Position numbers and translations under genes: made by a program. Under the pieces are notes generated by a model. It saw only the letters and a program-made list of their open reading frames with translations. It made no database searches and had not been told where the DNA came from. DNA of 7,870 nt from Lachnospiraceae bacterium UBA3641 (GTDB lineage: Bacteria; Bacillota; Clostridia; Lachnospirales; Lachnospiraceae). Below, piece after piece: positions 1 through 6,435 of the stretch; position 1 is the stretch's first letter; every line of letters starts with the position of its first letter. The DNA lies in contig DFKQ01000016.1 of NCBI GenBank assembly GCA_002373875.1, positions 1 to 7,870 of the forward strand, given 5' to 3'.

Positions 1-356
1 TTCATACCCATGAAGGTATCACCGGGCTCCATCATGGCAAAAAATACAGCCATGTTGGCCTGCGCTCCCGAATGGGGCTGAACATTTACGTAATCACAGC
101 CGAAGAGCTTCTTAGCTCTCTCCCTTGCAAGATCCTCAACTATATCAACACAGTCACACCCACCGTAATATCTCTTGCCGGGATAGCCTTCTGCATATTT
201 ATTGGTAAGGGGACTGCCCATGGCAGCCATTACCGCCTTGCTTACCCAGTTCTCCGAAGCAATGAGCTCAATGTGTGAATTCTGCCTCTCCTGCTCCTTA
301 ACAATGGCTTCCGCGATCTCGGGATCAACTGATCTTACTTCATCAAGTGAATACAT
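1..356 (-). CDS. glyA: Serine hydroxymethyltransferase, N-terminal part (gene cut by window edge)
   Basis: GlyA is the cytosolic PLP enzyme that converts serine and tetrahydrofolate to glycine and 5,10-methylene-tetrahydrofolate, the main source of one-carbon units. The first 118 residues are visible. They begin MYSLDEVRSVDPEIAEAI and contain the family hallmarks IELIASEN (about residues 29-36), LTNKYAEGYPGKRYYGG (about 51-67) and the PHSGAQAN segment near residue 96 that helps bind PLP. The PLP lysine and the C-terminal two thirds lie outside the window. The start is firm: AGGAGG on the minus strand (364-369) lies 7 bases before the ATG at 356. The gene follows the glycosyltransferase gene on the same strand after 80 bp, a gap holding its own likely promoter, so it may be transcribed both alone and by read-through. 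Identity is very secure. Confidence 0.97.
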   Translation of the reverse strand, partial: MYSLDEVRSVDPEIAEAIVKEQERQNSHIELIASENWVSKAVMAAMGSPLTNKYAEGYPGKRYYGGCDCVDIVEDLARERAKKLFGCDYVNVQPHSGAQANMAVFFAMMEPGDTFMGM

Positions 357-380
357 TTAAATACCTCCTAAAAAGCGTAA

Positions 381-409
381 TTGACAAACCATGTTACATT
401 ATATATAAA
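381..409 (+). promoter_or_regulatory. Near-consensus plus-strand promoter pointing antisense into the glycosyltransferase gene
   Basis: TTGACA (381-386), an exact -35, is followed after exactly 17 bases by TATAAA (404-409), 5 of 6 to the -10 consensus. Predicted initiation is near 416. Its -10 directly abuts the -10 of the opposing glyA promoter (398-403). Downstream on the plus strand lies only the 3' end of the glycosyltransferase gene in antisense, so the product would be an antisense RNA or a by-product of a symmetric promoter. The sequence match is direct; activity is inferred, and the AT-rich context raises the chance of a coincidental -10. Confidence 0.45.
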
Positions 410-426
410 TCAAATTCAAAATACAA
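398..426 (-). promoter_or_regulatory. Probable glyA promoter
   Basis: On the minus strand a perfect -10 TATAAT (398-403) is preceded, after a 17-base spacer, by TTGTAT (421-426), which keeps the TTG of the -35 consensus but only 3 of 6 bases overall. Initiation would fall near 391, giving a leader of about 35 bases that contains the AGGAGG ribosome site. The leader is too short for a riboswitch. No terminator hairpin separates it from the glycosyltransferase gene upstream. Confidence 0.6.
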
Positions 427-436
427 CAGAAATGAT

Positions 437-1456
437 CTAATTAAATCCCACAAATCTCTGGGCGATCTTATACTCAAGGACCGATATCTTACGTCCGCCC
501 CTACCGGGAATGTTGGTTGCATTTCCCAGCATTCCGAACCTTAACCTGAAGTAGTCCCTTCTGTCATTTTCCTTAAGATACTCCCACAGTTCCTTCTTTT
601 TCTTAAGTGCTTCCCTGCTCCCTTCCTTGATAAGAAATATCGAGGATATGGTCATCATGATATCAAGGTAGTTGAGCATATAGCGCTCAAGCTTGGGATG
701 AAGGCATCTACTGGTTCCGGCCATATAATCTATCATGATCTTGTTCACCTTAAGCTGCTGGTCTATACGCTTTATCATGATGTCTTCATTAACGGACTGG
801 TCTTCACGCCCTATATAATAACGGTACAGATTAACGTTCATATAGTACATGGTCTTTACATAAGTGAGCGGTTCGAAGACGAAGATATTGTCAACGTAGA
901 ATGTATGCTCCGGAAGAACCATTCCGCACTCTCTCAAAAGCTTGGTCCTGTAGATGACCGAATGCATCAGAAGATACTGCCCTTTCTTGAAATGCCTTAC
1001 ATCATTCCATGTAAATATCTCATTCACCGGAAGGGCCGACTTATACGTCATGACCTTCTTGTGCTCCTTACCCTCCTTCTCATATACGAAATTACATATC
1101 ATAAGGTCAAGAGCCTTACTTCCCCCCGCAAGATCCCTAAGCTTATCAAGGACCTCAAGATAAGCGCTCTCCTTAAACCAGTCATCGGAATCAAGCACCT
1201 TAAAGTACATACCCGTCGCATTCTGTATACCGGTGTTCACCGCCCCGCCATGGCCCTTATTCTCCTGATGGATGGCACGTACTATTCCGGGGTACTTCCT
1301 TTCGTATTCATCGGCGATGGCAGCGGTCCCATCCTTTGAGCCGTCGTCAACTATCAATATCTCAACATCATCCCCGCCGGGGAGCAGACATTCAACCGCC
1401 TTCCTCATATAATCCTGCGAATTGTAGCAGGGGATCACAATGGTCAAAAGCTTCAT
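437..1456 (-). CDS. Family 2 glycosyltransferase (GT-A fold)
   Basis: A 339-residue inverting glycosyltransferase, expected to move a sugar from a nucleotide-sugar donor onto a cell-surface or exopolysaccharide acceptor; donor and acceptor cannot be read from the sequence. The GT2 core covers about residues 1-200: the opening strand LLTIVIPCYN (3-12), VDDGS (36-40) for the nucleotide, HGGAVNTG (69-76), and the metal-binding DXD motif within VLDSDDW (87-93). The acidic FYVDN segment near 186-190 is a candidate for the catalytic base region. The C-terminal 110 residues are basic and helical with no clear multi-pass membrane segment, so the protein is probably cytosolic or peripheral. GGAGG (1470-1474) lies 13 bases before the ATG, a rather long spacing, but MKLLTIVIPCYN is the normal family start. 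It is the third gene of the holA operon, 33 bp after the DUF1653 gene. No other polysaccharide genes are visible. Confidence 0.9.
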   Translation of the reverse strand: MKLLTIVIPCYNSQDYMRKAVECLLPGGDDVEILIVDDGSKDGTAAIADEYERKYPGIVRAIHQENKGHGGAVNTGIQNATGMYFKVLDSDDWFKESAYLEVLDKLRDLAGGSKALDLMICNFVYEKEGKEHKKVMTYKSALPVNEIFTWNDVRHFKKGQYLLMHSVIYRTKLLRECGMVLPEHTFYVDNIFVFEPLTYVKTMYYMNVNLYRYYIGREDQSVNEDIMIKRIDQQLKVNKIMIDYMAGTSRCLHPKLERYMLNYLDIMMTISSIFLIKEGSREALKKKKELWEYLKENDRRDYFRLRFGMLGNATNIPGRGGRKISVLEYKIAQRFVGFN

Positions 1457-1489
1457 TTCGGTATGAATTCCTCCAGTCTTTAAAAATTC

Positions 1490-2074
1490 CTATCTCAATC
1501 TTGATGACTCGTATCTTGCCCTCATCTTAAGATGGCTTAATATCTCCTTATATTTCTCCTCCAGCGTTTCGCCTGTAAGGGTAAGGTCCATTATAGTCGC
1601 CACATTATCTATATTGCTTTCATCTATTGTCTTCCACATATCGGTAAAGACGTCAAGCTTCTCCTCATAGGTGTCCGCATCCAGGAACCTGTCGAGAAAA
1701 TCATCCTGTGAAGATGATCCTGTTTGCTCATTCTTTTCTTCTGTCATTTCTTTCATGTCATCCGCAGCTGCTTCAGACTTGTCTGCATCCTCACCGTCTC
1801 TTTCTTCCTGATGAACCGAAGCTGATCCTGACACCTTACTCTGTCCCGTTGCAAGGGCGAACCTCCACTTCTGTTTAACCTCCGGATACTTATCATGATC
1901 CACCTCGGAAAGGAACATATCCAGGGGACGCGCATAAACATCATCCGAGCCGAAAAGAGCCTTATAGATGACAAACATCTCACCTGTTTCCGAATGCTTT
2001 GCCACGGTCAGCACCTGGTAATAGGTACCCTTAAAATGTTTATAAACCTGTAACGGCTTGGGATTATCTCGCAT
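1490..2074 (-). CDS. DUF1653 domain protein with acidic linker and helical C-terminal extension
   Basis: A 194-residue protein of unknown function. Residues about 8-72 match the small DUF1653 domain as I know it: VYKHFKGTYYQVL, then AKHSETGEMFVIYKAL, then YARPLDMFLSEV. The family is usually little longer than this domain. Here a Ser/Glu/Asp-rich, probably disordered linker (about 75-122) is followed by a predicted helical segment (about 123-194) that I do not recognise and which ends in a basic tail. There is no signal peptide or membrane segment, so it is likely cytosolic. The start is set at the ATG at 2074 because AAGGAGG lies 5 bases before it; a longer reading from GTG at 2089 would place that ribosome site inside the coding sequence. 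It sits 33 bp after holA and 33 bp before the glycosyltransferase gene, so it is probably co-transcribed with both. Confidence 0.85.
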   Translation of the reverse strand: MRDNPKPLQVYKHFKGTYYQVLTVAKHSETGEMFVIYKALFGSDDVYARPLDMFLSEVDHDKYPEVKQKWRFALATGQSKVSGSASVHQEERDGEDADKSEAAADDMKEMTEEKNEQTGSSSQDDFLDRFLDADTYEEKLDVFTDMWKTIDESNIDNVATIMDLTLTGETLEEKYKEILSHLKMRARYESSRLR

Positions 2075-2079
2075 AGTAT

Positions 2080-2086
2080 CCTCCTT
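2080..2086 (-). promoter_or_regulatory. Ribosome binding site that fixes the DUF1653 gene start
   Basis: Minus-strand AAGGAGG, 5 bases before the ATG at 2074. It overlaps the in-frame GTG at 2089 and the codons after it, which excludes the longer reading. Confidence 0.85.
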
Positions 2087-2107
2087 CACTCAAATGTAAT
2101 GCTCTCA

Positions 2108-3127
2108 TCAGGATGCGTATTTTATCAAAAGCATCTCAACTCCTATGACATCATTTATCCTTCCCTGCTTAAACAGAGCTTCCGTTTCGACGCAATCGGT
2201 AACCGCCGCCTTCAGGTACTCATGTGTAAACCTCGAAGACACCGAAATATACCGGCCCGCAAAATAGGGATTTATACCGCATGTCTTAACAATATCATCC
2301 TTACTTCCGCCATCAGCCTTGATCCCCTTAACCCTGAGCAAAAGGTTAAACTCCCGGGCTATAAGGGACAATATCTTCATCGGGCTTTCCTTAAGCGCTG
2401 TAAGGTCATAGTAGAGCTTAAGGGCCTTTCTCTTGTTCTTGGCGGCTATGGCGCTGACCATTTCGAAGATATCATTATCGATATTCCTGACGCATATCTC
2501 CTTTACATCATCCTCATCGATCGATTTATGAGACAGCCTGTAGCATATCAGCTTCTCAGCCTCATTGTTAAGCCGCATCATATCGTCACCAACATACTCA
2601 AGCAGGGTATCCATGGCCCTCCTCGTTATATTCAGACCACTGTCCGAAAACTTCTTAACCAGCCACTTCACCAGGATCGCCTCATCAGTCCGTTTGAACT
2701 CAATGACCCTCCCCAGCTTCTGCACCGTCTTAAAGAGCTTGTATCTCTTGTCGACAAGAGTCTTGTCATATTTGCGTTCTTCTGATCTTTCCCCCTTAAA
2801 ACACTCGACAAAGATCACATATGTTGTTTCCGGAAGTCCTTCAAGGTAAGCAGCCAACCGGTCATCTGAGGATTTGAACATCCCCGTGTCTTCCAAAACG
2901 ATAACCTTCCTGTCCGCAAAGAAGGGAACAGTATCGGCATATTCTATAACGGCGCCTATATCAGGTATCTCACCCGAATACTTTTTATAATTTATCTCAT
3001 CGTCCTCACCCACGAGGGCATGCACCAGCTTATCCCTGTACTGATAGATAAGATACGGCTCGACTCCCATAAGGAGATATATATTTTTTATCTTTCCGTT
3101 TGAAATATCGGAATCAATACTTTTCAT
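2108..3127 (-). CDS. holA: DNA polymerase III delta subunit (clamp loader)
   Basis: HolA is the delta subunit that opens the beta sliding clamp in the clamp-loader complex. The 339-residue length is normal for the family. Conserved segments in order are NIYLLMGVEPYLI (15-27), where delta keeps the fold but lacks an ATP-binding P-loop, VPFFADRKVIVLED (67-80), YVGDDMMRLNNEAEKL (178-193) in the middle domain, IFEMVSAIAAKNKRKAL (220-236), and the C-terminal GRINDVIGVEMLLIKY (322-337) in the oligomerisation domain. The start is the only one possible upstream of the conserved N-terminus: a TGA lies in frame 15 bases before the ATG. No Shine-Dalgarno site precedes it; instead a TATAAT sits 6 bases before the ATG (see the promoter entry). 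It is probably the first gene of an operon with the DUF1653 and glycosyltransferase genes, and is divergent from the chemoreceptor gene. Confidence 0.95.
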   Translation of the reverse strand: MKSIDSDISNGKIKNIYLLMGVEPYLIYQYRDKLVHALVGEDDEINYKKYSGEIPDIGAVIEYADTVPFFADRKVIVLEDTGMFKSSDDRLAAYLEGLPETTYVIFVECFKGERSEERKYDKTLVDKRYKLFKTVQKLGRVIEFKRTDEAILVKWLVKKFSDSGLNITRRAMDTLLEYVGDDMMRLNNEAEKLICYRLSHKSIDEDDVKEICVRNIDNDIFEMVSAIAAKNKRKALKLYYDLTALKESPMKILSLIAREFNLLLRVKGIKADGGSKDDIVKTCGINPYFAGRYISVSSRFTHEYLKAAVTDCVETEALFKQGRINDVIGVEMLLIKYAS

Positions 3128-3133
3128 GCTGGT

Positions 3134-3142
3134 ATTATATCA
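3134..3142 (-). promoter_or_regulatory. Extended -10 promoter of holA, predicted leaderless start
   Basis: On the minus strand TGA-TATAAT gives an extended -10 (TGn plus a perfect hexamer). The six bases after it (3133-3128) lead straight into the ATG at 3127, so normal initiation would fall on the A of the start codon. The base block 17 upstream of the -10 (3157-3162, GATTTT) is a poor -35, which the extended -10 could compensate. No other good -10 is seen closer upstream. Confidence 0.6.
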
Positions 3143-3156
3143 TAATTGTGCCTTCT

Positions 3157-3171
3157 AAAATCATTGATTTT
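3157..3171. repeat. 15-bp palindrome over both -35 regions, candidate operator
   Basis: AAAATCA-t-TGATTTT: 7-base perfect arms around one base. It covers the -35 position of the holA promoter (3157-3162, minus) and most of the -35 of the chemoreceptor promoter (3164-3169, plus). A related half-site, ATCAAATTTT, follows at 3175-3184. A regulator bound here could affect both genes, but an AT-rich palindrome can arise by chance. Confidence 0.4.
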
Positions 3172-3192
3172 GCCATCAAATTTTCGTATAAT
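3164..3192 (+). promoter_or_regulatory. Promoter of the chemoreceptor gene
   Basis: TTGATT (3164-3169, 4 of 6 to the -35 consensus), a 17-base spacer, then a perfect TATAAT (3187-3192). Initiation near 3199 gives a leader of about 47 bases before the ATG at 3246. This is a housekeeping-sigma type promoter; no sigma-28/sigma-D motility promoter with correct spacing was found. Confidence 0.65.
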
Positions 3193-3245
3193 AAAAAGAA
3201 ATAGCGCCACGAATTCACACAACATATATGCAGGGGCCAAAATGT

Positions 3246-5255
3246 ATGAAAAAAAATGAAAAAACAGTAAAAGTAAGCATCACTTCAAAGCTATTGGGAG
3301 TTCTCATACCCATTGTTGCAGTATCAATAATACTTATGACTCTCTTTACTGCGAGACGTGCTTCAAGCATCATCAAGTCAACCGCATGTGAGGCCCTGCT
3401 TCAGGAAGGCCGGGCAAATGCCGAACAGACCGGAAGAACAATGGCAAGCCTCTATGACACCTACAACACTGTGGCGGATACATTGGAAAATACCAGTTTT
3501 ACCAATGATGAAGCACTTGTTTCATATCTTGCTCCCTATCTTGATTTTTCACCACTCACTCCCAATGGGATATACGTGGGACTTGAAGACGGCACATGGC
3601 TTGACCCGTCTGGCTGGGTTCCGGACGAAGACTATGTTATAACCGAACGCGACTGGTATAAAAAGGGGATTACAAGCAATACCATGGTGTGGGGGGATCC
3701 CTATCTTGACGACAGTACCGGAGGCATGGTCGTATCAATGTCACGAAAGGTGACCCTACCCGACGGGCGCACGGGTGTTGCCGCTGTCGATGTTGATCTG
3801 TCCGGTATCACTGCCAATATATCCAAGCTCTCACCCATGGGCAGCGGTATATGTATGCTTCTTGACCGGGAGTTCATTCTTTCCTATTATTTCAGTGATT
3901 TTAACGGGACAACCGTTTCGGAACACCCGGATGATACCTTCCTGTCAACCCTTGCTTCGTTCATAGGCAAGGCCGACGATCAGGTGAGCTTCGCCAAGGC
4001 CGAAGGCACCACCTATTATGTTGCCCTAAACTCGGTACCATCCACCACATGGACCCTGATATCTTCAGTGGGTGAAAACGATATACTAAAGGAACTGCAG
4101 TCATTTATGGTACGAATGATCATCATCGCCATAATCATTTCCATTCTTATAGGTGCGGTCATTTTCATTATGATCCGCAGAATAGTCACCCGGCCCGTAA
4201 CCATCCTGACAGGAAACATCGAACACATAGCTGACGGTGACTTTACCATAGAGATAAATACAGCAGGAAATGATGAGATAGGACTGATGAATAAGCGTAT
4301 GGGCGAATTCATAAGTTCCATGCGCTCAACCCTCGCAGATATGATGGGTGTGACAAGACAGCTCTCAACCGAAGCTGACAATTCACGGGCAGCATCCGAA
4401 ATGTTGAACCGTCAGGCCAGCGATCAGAGCATGTCCATGGACCAGATACATCAGGCAATGGAAGGTGTTGCCCAGTCAGTAACCGAGCTTGCCTCCAACG
4501 CAACGGAACTGGCCCAGGCTGTCGGGGACGTCACCGAGCAGGGAACCGCCACCGGAAATACCATGAATTCATTGCTGGATAAGGCCAAACAGGGCAGTGA
4601 AGACATGGCTAATGTTCAAAGCAACATGGATCGCATTTCAGTCTCGATGAGTGAAATGAATGATGTGGTAAATACCGTAGATGCAGCCGCCCAGAAGATC
4701 AATTCAATAGTCGAGATGATAAATGCCATATCAGCACAGACCAATCTTCTCTCACTTAATGCATCTATAGAGGCTGCGCGCGCAGGTGAAGCAGGCCGTG
4801 GATTTGCGGTTGTTGCGGATGAGATCGGTAACCTTGCGGAGGAAAGTGCCAAGGCAACCGATGAGATCAGCATAATAATACAGAATATCACCACAGAGAT
4901 CAAGAAATTGTCCGAGCAATCAGGACGGAACATGACTGCACTTGCAGCTTCAAGTGAAGCCGTAAGCGTGACCGGCAAGACCTTCGGACAGATATTTGAA
5001 TCTCTTGATGAAGCGGTCAACACGGTTTCCGACATGATAAGAAAGCTTGATAAGGTTAACGAGATTGCAATGTCCGTTGCCGCCATCTCGCAGGAGCAGT
5101 CCGCAAGCACTCAGGAAGTAAGTGCAACAGTTACCACAGCTGCAGCCAGTGCTGAAAATGTTGCCAATGAATCCCGCGGTGTGGATGAAAGCGCATCAAC
5201 CGTTGCCGATTCGGCAGCAAAGATAGGTGACTTTGTAAATACCTTCAGGATTTAA
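3246..5255 (+). CDS. Methyl-accepting chemotaxis protein with dCache sensor, probable amino-acid receptor
   Basis: A complete 669-residue transmembrane chemoreceptor that would pass ligand binding outside the cell to CheA/CheW inside. In order: short basic N-terminus, first membrane helix (about 15-35), an extracellular dCache-type domain (about 40-285), second membrane helix (about 288-312), HAMP (about 312-365), then the long signalling coiled coil whose hairpin tip spans about 493-535, including NAISAQTNLLSLNASIEAAR and GRGFAVVADEIGNLAEESA. In the sensor, YVITERDWY (130-138) fits the Y-x4-R-x-W-Y pattern of amino-acid-binding dCache domains, with Y153 and the Asp of AAVDVDLS (about 182) as further candidate ligand contacts. 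No C-terminal CheR-binding pentapeptide is seen. The start at 3246 is preferred over an in-frame ATG at 3228 because AGGGG (3232-3236) lies 9 bases before it and nothing suitable precedes 3228. Its last 11 bp overlap the opposing methyltransferase gene. Ligand identity is inferred. Confidence 0.95.
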   Translation: MKKNEKTVKVSITSKLLGVLIPIVAVSIILMTLFTARRASSIIKSTACEALLQEGRANAEQTGRTMASLYDTYNTVADTLENTSFTNDEALVSYLAPYLDFSPLTPNGIYVGLEDGTWLDPSGWVPDEDYVITERDWYKKGITSNTMVWGDPYLDDSTGGMVVSMSRKVTLPDGRTGVAAVDVDLSGITANISKLSPMGSGICMLLDREFILSYYFSDFNGTTVSEHPDDTFLSTLASFIGKADDQVSFAKAEGTTYYVALNSVPSTTWTLISSVGENDILKELQSFMVRMIIIAIIISILIGAVIFIMIRRIVTRPVTILTGNIEHIADGDFTIEINTAGNDEIGLMNKRMGEFISSMRSTLADMMGVTRQLSTEADNSRAASEMLNRQASDQSMSMDQIHQAMEGVAQSVTELASNATELAQAVGDVTEQGTATGNTMNSLLDKAKQGSEDMANVQSNMDRISVSMSEMNDVVNTVDAAAQKINSIVEMINAISAQTNLLSLNASIEAARAGEAGRGFAVVADEIGNLAEESAKATDEISIIIQNITTEIKKLSEQSGRNMTALAASSEAVSVTGKTFGQIFESLDEAVNTVSDMIRKLDKVNEIAMSVAAISQEQSASTQEVSATVTTAAASAENVANESRGVDESASTVADSAAKIGDFVNTFRI

Positions 5256-6420
5256 AGAGCATCCTGTATAAGGCAGGCTTTATTTTCATCTCTTCAAGCA
5301 TGAGCTCAAGCTCCTCACCGGGCCTGGGCTCATCCTTTATTCCGCTTTTGCTCTTTACCGCCCTTATGAGGATATTCTTGGGCGTATGTTCCATGTCTAT
5401 AAACTCCAGAAGATCAACATCATATCCGCAGACCCGCAGTAATTCCGCCCTAACCCCATCCGTGATAAGGGCCGACATCCTCTCCTTGATTATGCCATAC
5501 CTCATCACCGGAGCCAACAGGGATGAATCGATCTGTTTATTAACCTCATGCTGACAGCAGGGTACCGACAGTATGATACCGGCATTCCTCTTTATGGCAT
5601 TGTATAGGGCATGATCGGTGGCCGTATCGCATGCATGCAGGGTGAGCATAAGATCACACCCTCCCCGGTCCCTTTCGAAATGATCGGCGACATCCCCGCA
5701 TACAAAATCAAGCTTGTCATAACCGTACTTATCCCTTAAGCCGTTGCATTTTTCTATAACATCTTCCTTAAGATCAAGGCCCGTTATACTTACATCAAAG
5801 CCCCTTAATTCCTTAAGAAAATAATAGACCGCAAATGTAAGGTATGACTTGCCGCATCCGAAATCAAGCACCCTTAGCTCCCTGTCCCGGGGAAGCTTAT
5901 CGGTTATGTCATCAATGAACTCAAGAAAGCGGTTTATCTGCTTATATTTGTCATAGCCCGAGCGGATAATGCGGCCGTCTTCTGTCATAAGACCCAGATC
6001 GATCAGAAAGCCCACGGGCCTTCCTTCCTCAAGGATACGTCTTTTCTTACGATCGTGGGCAAGGGATGTTTTGGGGTGCATCCTGACTGCCGCCTGTGTC
6101 CTTCTCACCTTAAGGCTGAGTTCACTCTTACGGTTAACAAGCCCTGTGGCGCTCACGCCCGCAGCCTCCAATTCGATCTGCACATATTCCTTCTCCATAA
6201 GGGTCATTACCTTGTTTATAAGGGAATCCCTGTCAAGGTTCCTGTGCAAAGCCTTGGGGCCGTCATAAGACGTCTCCTGAAACATAAGATCGCCCTTAAG
6301 GAGTACAGGCCTTATCCTGATCTTTGTTACCGTATTCTTCTTGTCCCTCGGACGGCTTATCACTATATGATCAAGACCTTCGTCTGAATATTCTGTTAAC
6401 AATTTTCTTAGTTTATCCAT
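5245..6420 (-). CDS. Class I SAM-dependent methyltransferase, Methyltransf_32 type
   Basis: A 391-residue protein with an N-terminal region of about 170 residues and a Rossmann-fold methyltransferase domain. Motif I, which binds S-adenosylmethionine, is VLDFGCGKSYLTF (184-196); the acidic end of the second strand is ITGLDLKED (212-220). LTLHACDTATDHA (259-271) and SVPCCQHEVNKQ (285-296) are typical of the Methyltransf_32 family, which also includes eukaryotic METTL25/GSTCD-like proteins. The N-terminal region carries SLAHDRKKRRIL and FLIDLGLMTEDGRI, shared with bacterial members I know of. The substrate is unknown; the basic N-terminal half and the CCQH motif would suit a nucleic-acid substrate, but this is speculation. 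No signal or membrane segment. The start has only a weak purine-rich site (GAAAGAGAAG directly before ATG). It lies 15 bp after the acetyltransferase gene and is probably co-transcribed. Confidence 0.85.
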   Translation of the reverse strand: MDKLRKLLTEYSDEGLDHIVISRPRDKKNTVTKIRIRPVLLKGDLMFQETSYDGPKALHRNLDRDSLINKVMTLMEKEYVQIELEAAGVSATGLVNRKSELSLKVRRTQAAVRMHPKTSLAHDRKKRRILEEGRPVGFLIDLGLMTEDGRIIRSGYDKYKQINRFLEFIDDITDKLPRDRELRVLDFGCGKSYLTFAVYYFLKELRGFDVSITGLDLKEDVIEKCNGLRDKYGYDKLDFVCGDVADHFERDRGGCDLMLTLHACDTATDHALYNAIKRNAGIILSVPCCQHEVNKQIDSSLLAPVMRYGIIKERMSALITDGVRAELLRVCGYDVDLLEFIDMEHTPKNILIRAVKSKSGIKDEPRPGEELELMLEEMKIKPALYRMLFKS

Positions 6421-6435
6421 CTTCTCTTTCAGGTT

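Noticed and set aside
357..436. Glycine riboswitch or other structured leader before glyA
   Set aside because: The gap is 80 bp, the predicted leader only about 35 bases, and no stable hairpin is visible.
698..1339. 213-codon plus-strand open frame opposite the glycosyltransferase gene
   Set aside because: Its translation has no recognisable domain, it lacks a ribosome site, and the opposite strand encodes a clear GT2 enzyme. It is a shadow frame, despite the antisense promoter upstream.
2075..2089. Longer DUF1653 protein starting at GTG 2089
   Set aside because: The GTG and following codons contain the AAGGAGG that serves the ATG at 2074.
2099..2785. 228-codon plus-strand open frame opposite holA
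   Set aside because: Lies wholly within the well-conserved holA gene on the other strand; no ribosome site and no protein-like motif.
3156..3179. Possible sigma-D (flagellar) promoter TAAA ... GCCATCAA before the chemoreceptor gene
   Set aside because: The spacing is about 12 bases instead of about 15 and the -10 part matches GCCGATAA at only 5 of 8 positions; a better ordinary promoter overlaps it.
3228..3245. Chemoreceptor start at ATG 3228
   Set aside because: No ribosome site before it, while AGGGG is placed for the in-frame ATG at 3246, and MKK followed by a hydrophobic helix is a more natural N-terminus.
5264..5290. Possible terminator after the chemoreceptor gene (CCTG...CAGG then a T-rich run)
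   Set aside because: The stem is only four pairs with a seven-base loop and the T run is interrupted; it also lies in methyltransferase coding sequence.
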